Origin: Helicobacter sp.
GTDB taxonomy: Bacteria; Campylobacterota; Campylobacteria; Campylobacterales; Helicobacteraceae
Length of the DNA: 6,512 nt
NCBI RefSeq assembly: GCF_014799995.1
Contig: NZ_JAAVGY010000015.1
Location: forward strand, 1 to 6,512
Direction: 5' to 3'
How positions within the stretch are numbered: position 1 is the stretch's first letter; each line of letters starts with the position of its first letter. Of the stretch, positions 6,400 through 6,512 are shown in pieces. Position numbers and translations under genes: made by a program. A model generated the notes under the pieces. The model was not told the DNA's origin. It saw only the letters and a program-made list of their open reading frames with translations, and did not search any database.

Positions 6400-6405
6400 A
6401 TTTTA
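6400..6405 (-). promoter_or_regulatory. Candidate -10 box of alaS
   Basis: TAAAAT lies 36 bases before the ATG, in the context GATAAAATGG. A TTGACA sits five bases upstream of it, too close to act as its -35. The start would be near 6393, within the palindrome at 6382-6398. Alternative boxes in the AT-rich 6461-6476 region cannot be excluded. Confidence 0.4.
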
Positions 6406-6460
6406 TCTTTTGTCAATTAAAAAGCCGCTAAAGATAGAACAAATTTTTGATTTAGAAAAT

Positions 6461-6476
6461 TTTAATATATATTAAA
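6461..6476. repeat. 16-base perfect AT palindrome
   Basis: TTTAATATATATTAAA reads the same on both strands. It lies in the 149-base non-coding stretch upstream of alaS and could be part of a promoter for a gene beyond the right edge, a binding site for an AT-preferring regulator, or just AT-rich background. No gene is seen in 6364-6512. Confidence 0.5.
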
Positions 6477-6493
6477 GTAAAGTTATTTTTAAG

Positions 6494-6512
6494 AAAAAAA
6501 AAAAAAAAGGGG
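6494..6512. repeat. Homopolymer: 15 A followed by GGGG at the window edge
   Basis: A single-base run of 15 A (6494-6508) is followed by four G that reach the last base of the window. Runs of this length mutate by slippage in Helicobacter and Campylobacter and can tune promoters or switch genes. Its target, if any, is outside the window or is alaS about 130 bases away. It may also be an assembly or contig-end artefact. Confidence 0.7.

Noticed and set aside
6411..6416. TTGACA as a -35 box for alaS
   Set aside because: It lies only five bases from the TAAAAT at 6400-6405, and no -10 is found 16-18 bases downstream, where the sequence is the palindrome 6382-6398.

Overview
The window reads as chromosomal DNA of a low-GC member of the Campylobacterota, most likely a Helicobacter of the enterohepatic type. 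The evidence is an AlaS with Helicobacter-like wording, a PflA-type flagellar motor protein that is known only from this phylum, extended -10 promoters (TGnTAWAAT-like) without a recognisable -35, short leaders, and strong AAGGAG ribosome binding sites. No mobile element, CRISPR array, tRNA or rRNA gene was seen. The species assignment is inference.

Layout from left to right. Three genes on the minus strand follow one another with gaps of about 65 bases. In transcription order they are a small two-helix membrane protein with a PilJ-type sensor domain (2352-3005), a membrane-anchored calcineurin-like metallophosphoesterase (1138-2286), and the N-terminal 357 codons of a pflA-like gene (1-1071, running off the left edge). 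The pflA-like gene has no entry among the computed ORFs because its stop lies outside the window; I found it by translating the minus strand by hand. Divergent from the sensor-domain gene is a lipoprotein gene (3101-3724, plus strand). The two share a compact promoter region of about 95 bases that holds a 17-base dyad-like motif. The lipoprotein gene converges on alaS (3754-6363, minus), with only 29 bases and a small hairpin between the stop codons. Upstream of alaS is an AT-rich intergenic stretch with a promoter, a palindrome resembling the 3043 motif, a 16-base AT palindrome, and a run of 15 A followed by GGGG at the right edge.

How the genes fit together. alaS is housekeeping (alanyl-tRNA synthesis). 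PflA is a periplasmic part of the flagellar motor scaffold. The phosphoesterase, the sensor-domain protein and the lipoprotein all act, or should act, at the cell envelope. Nothing in the sequence proves that they form one pathway. The points most worth a second look are the output-less PilJ-domain protein with its divergent unrecognised lipoprotein, the shared dyad motif at two promoter regions, the 10-base tandem repeat that carries the alaS stop codon, and the homopolymer at the right edge.
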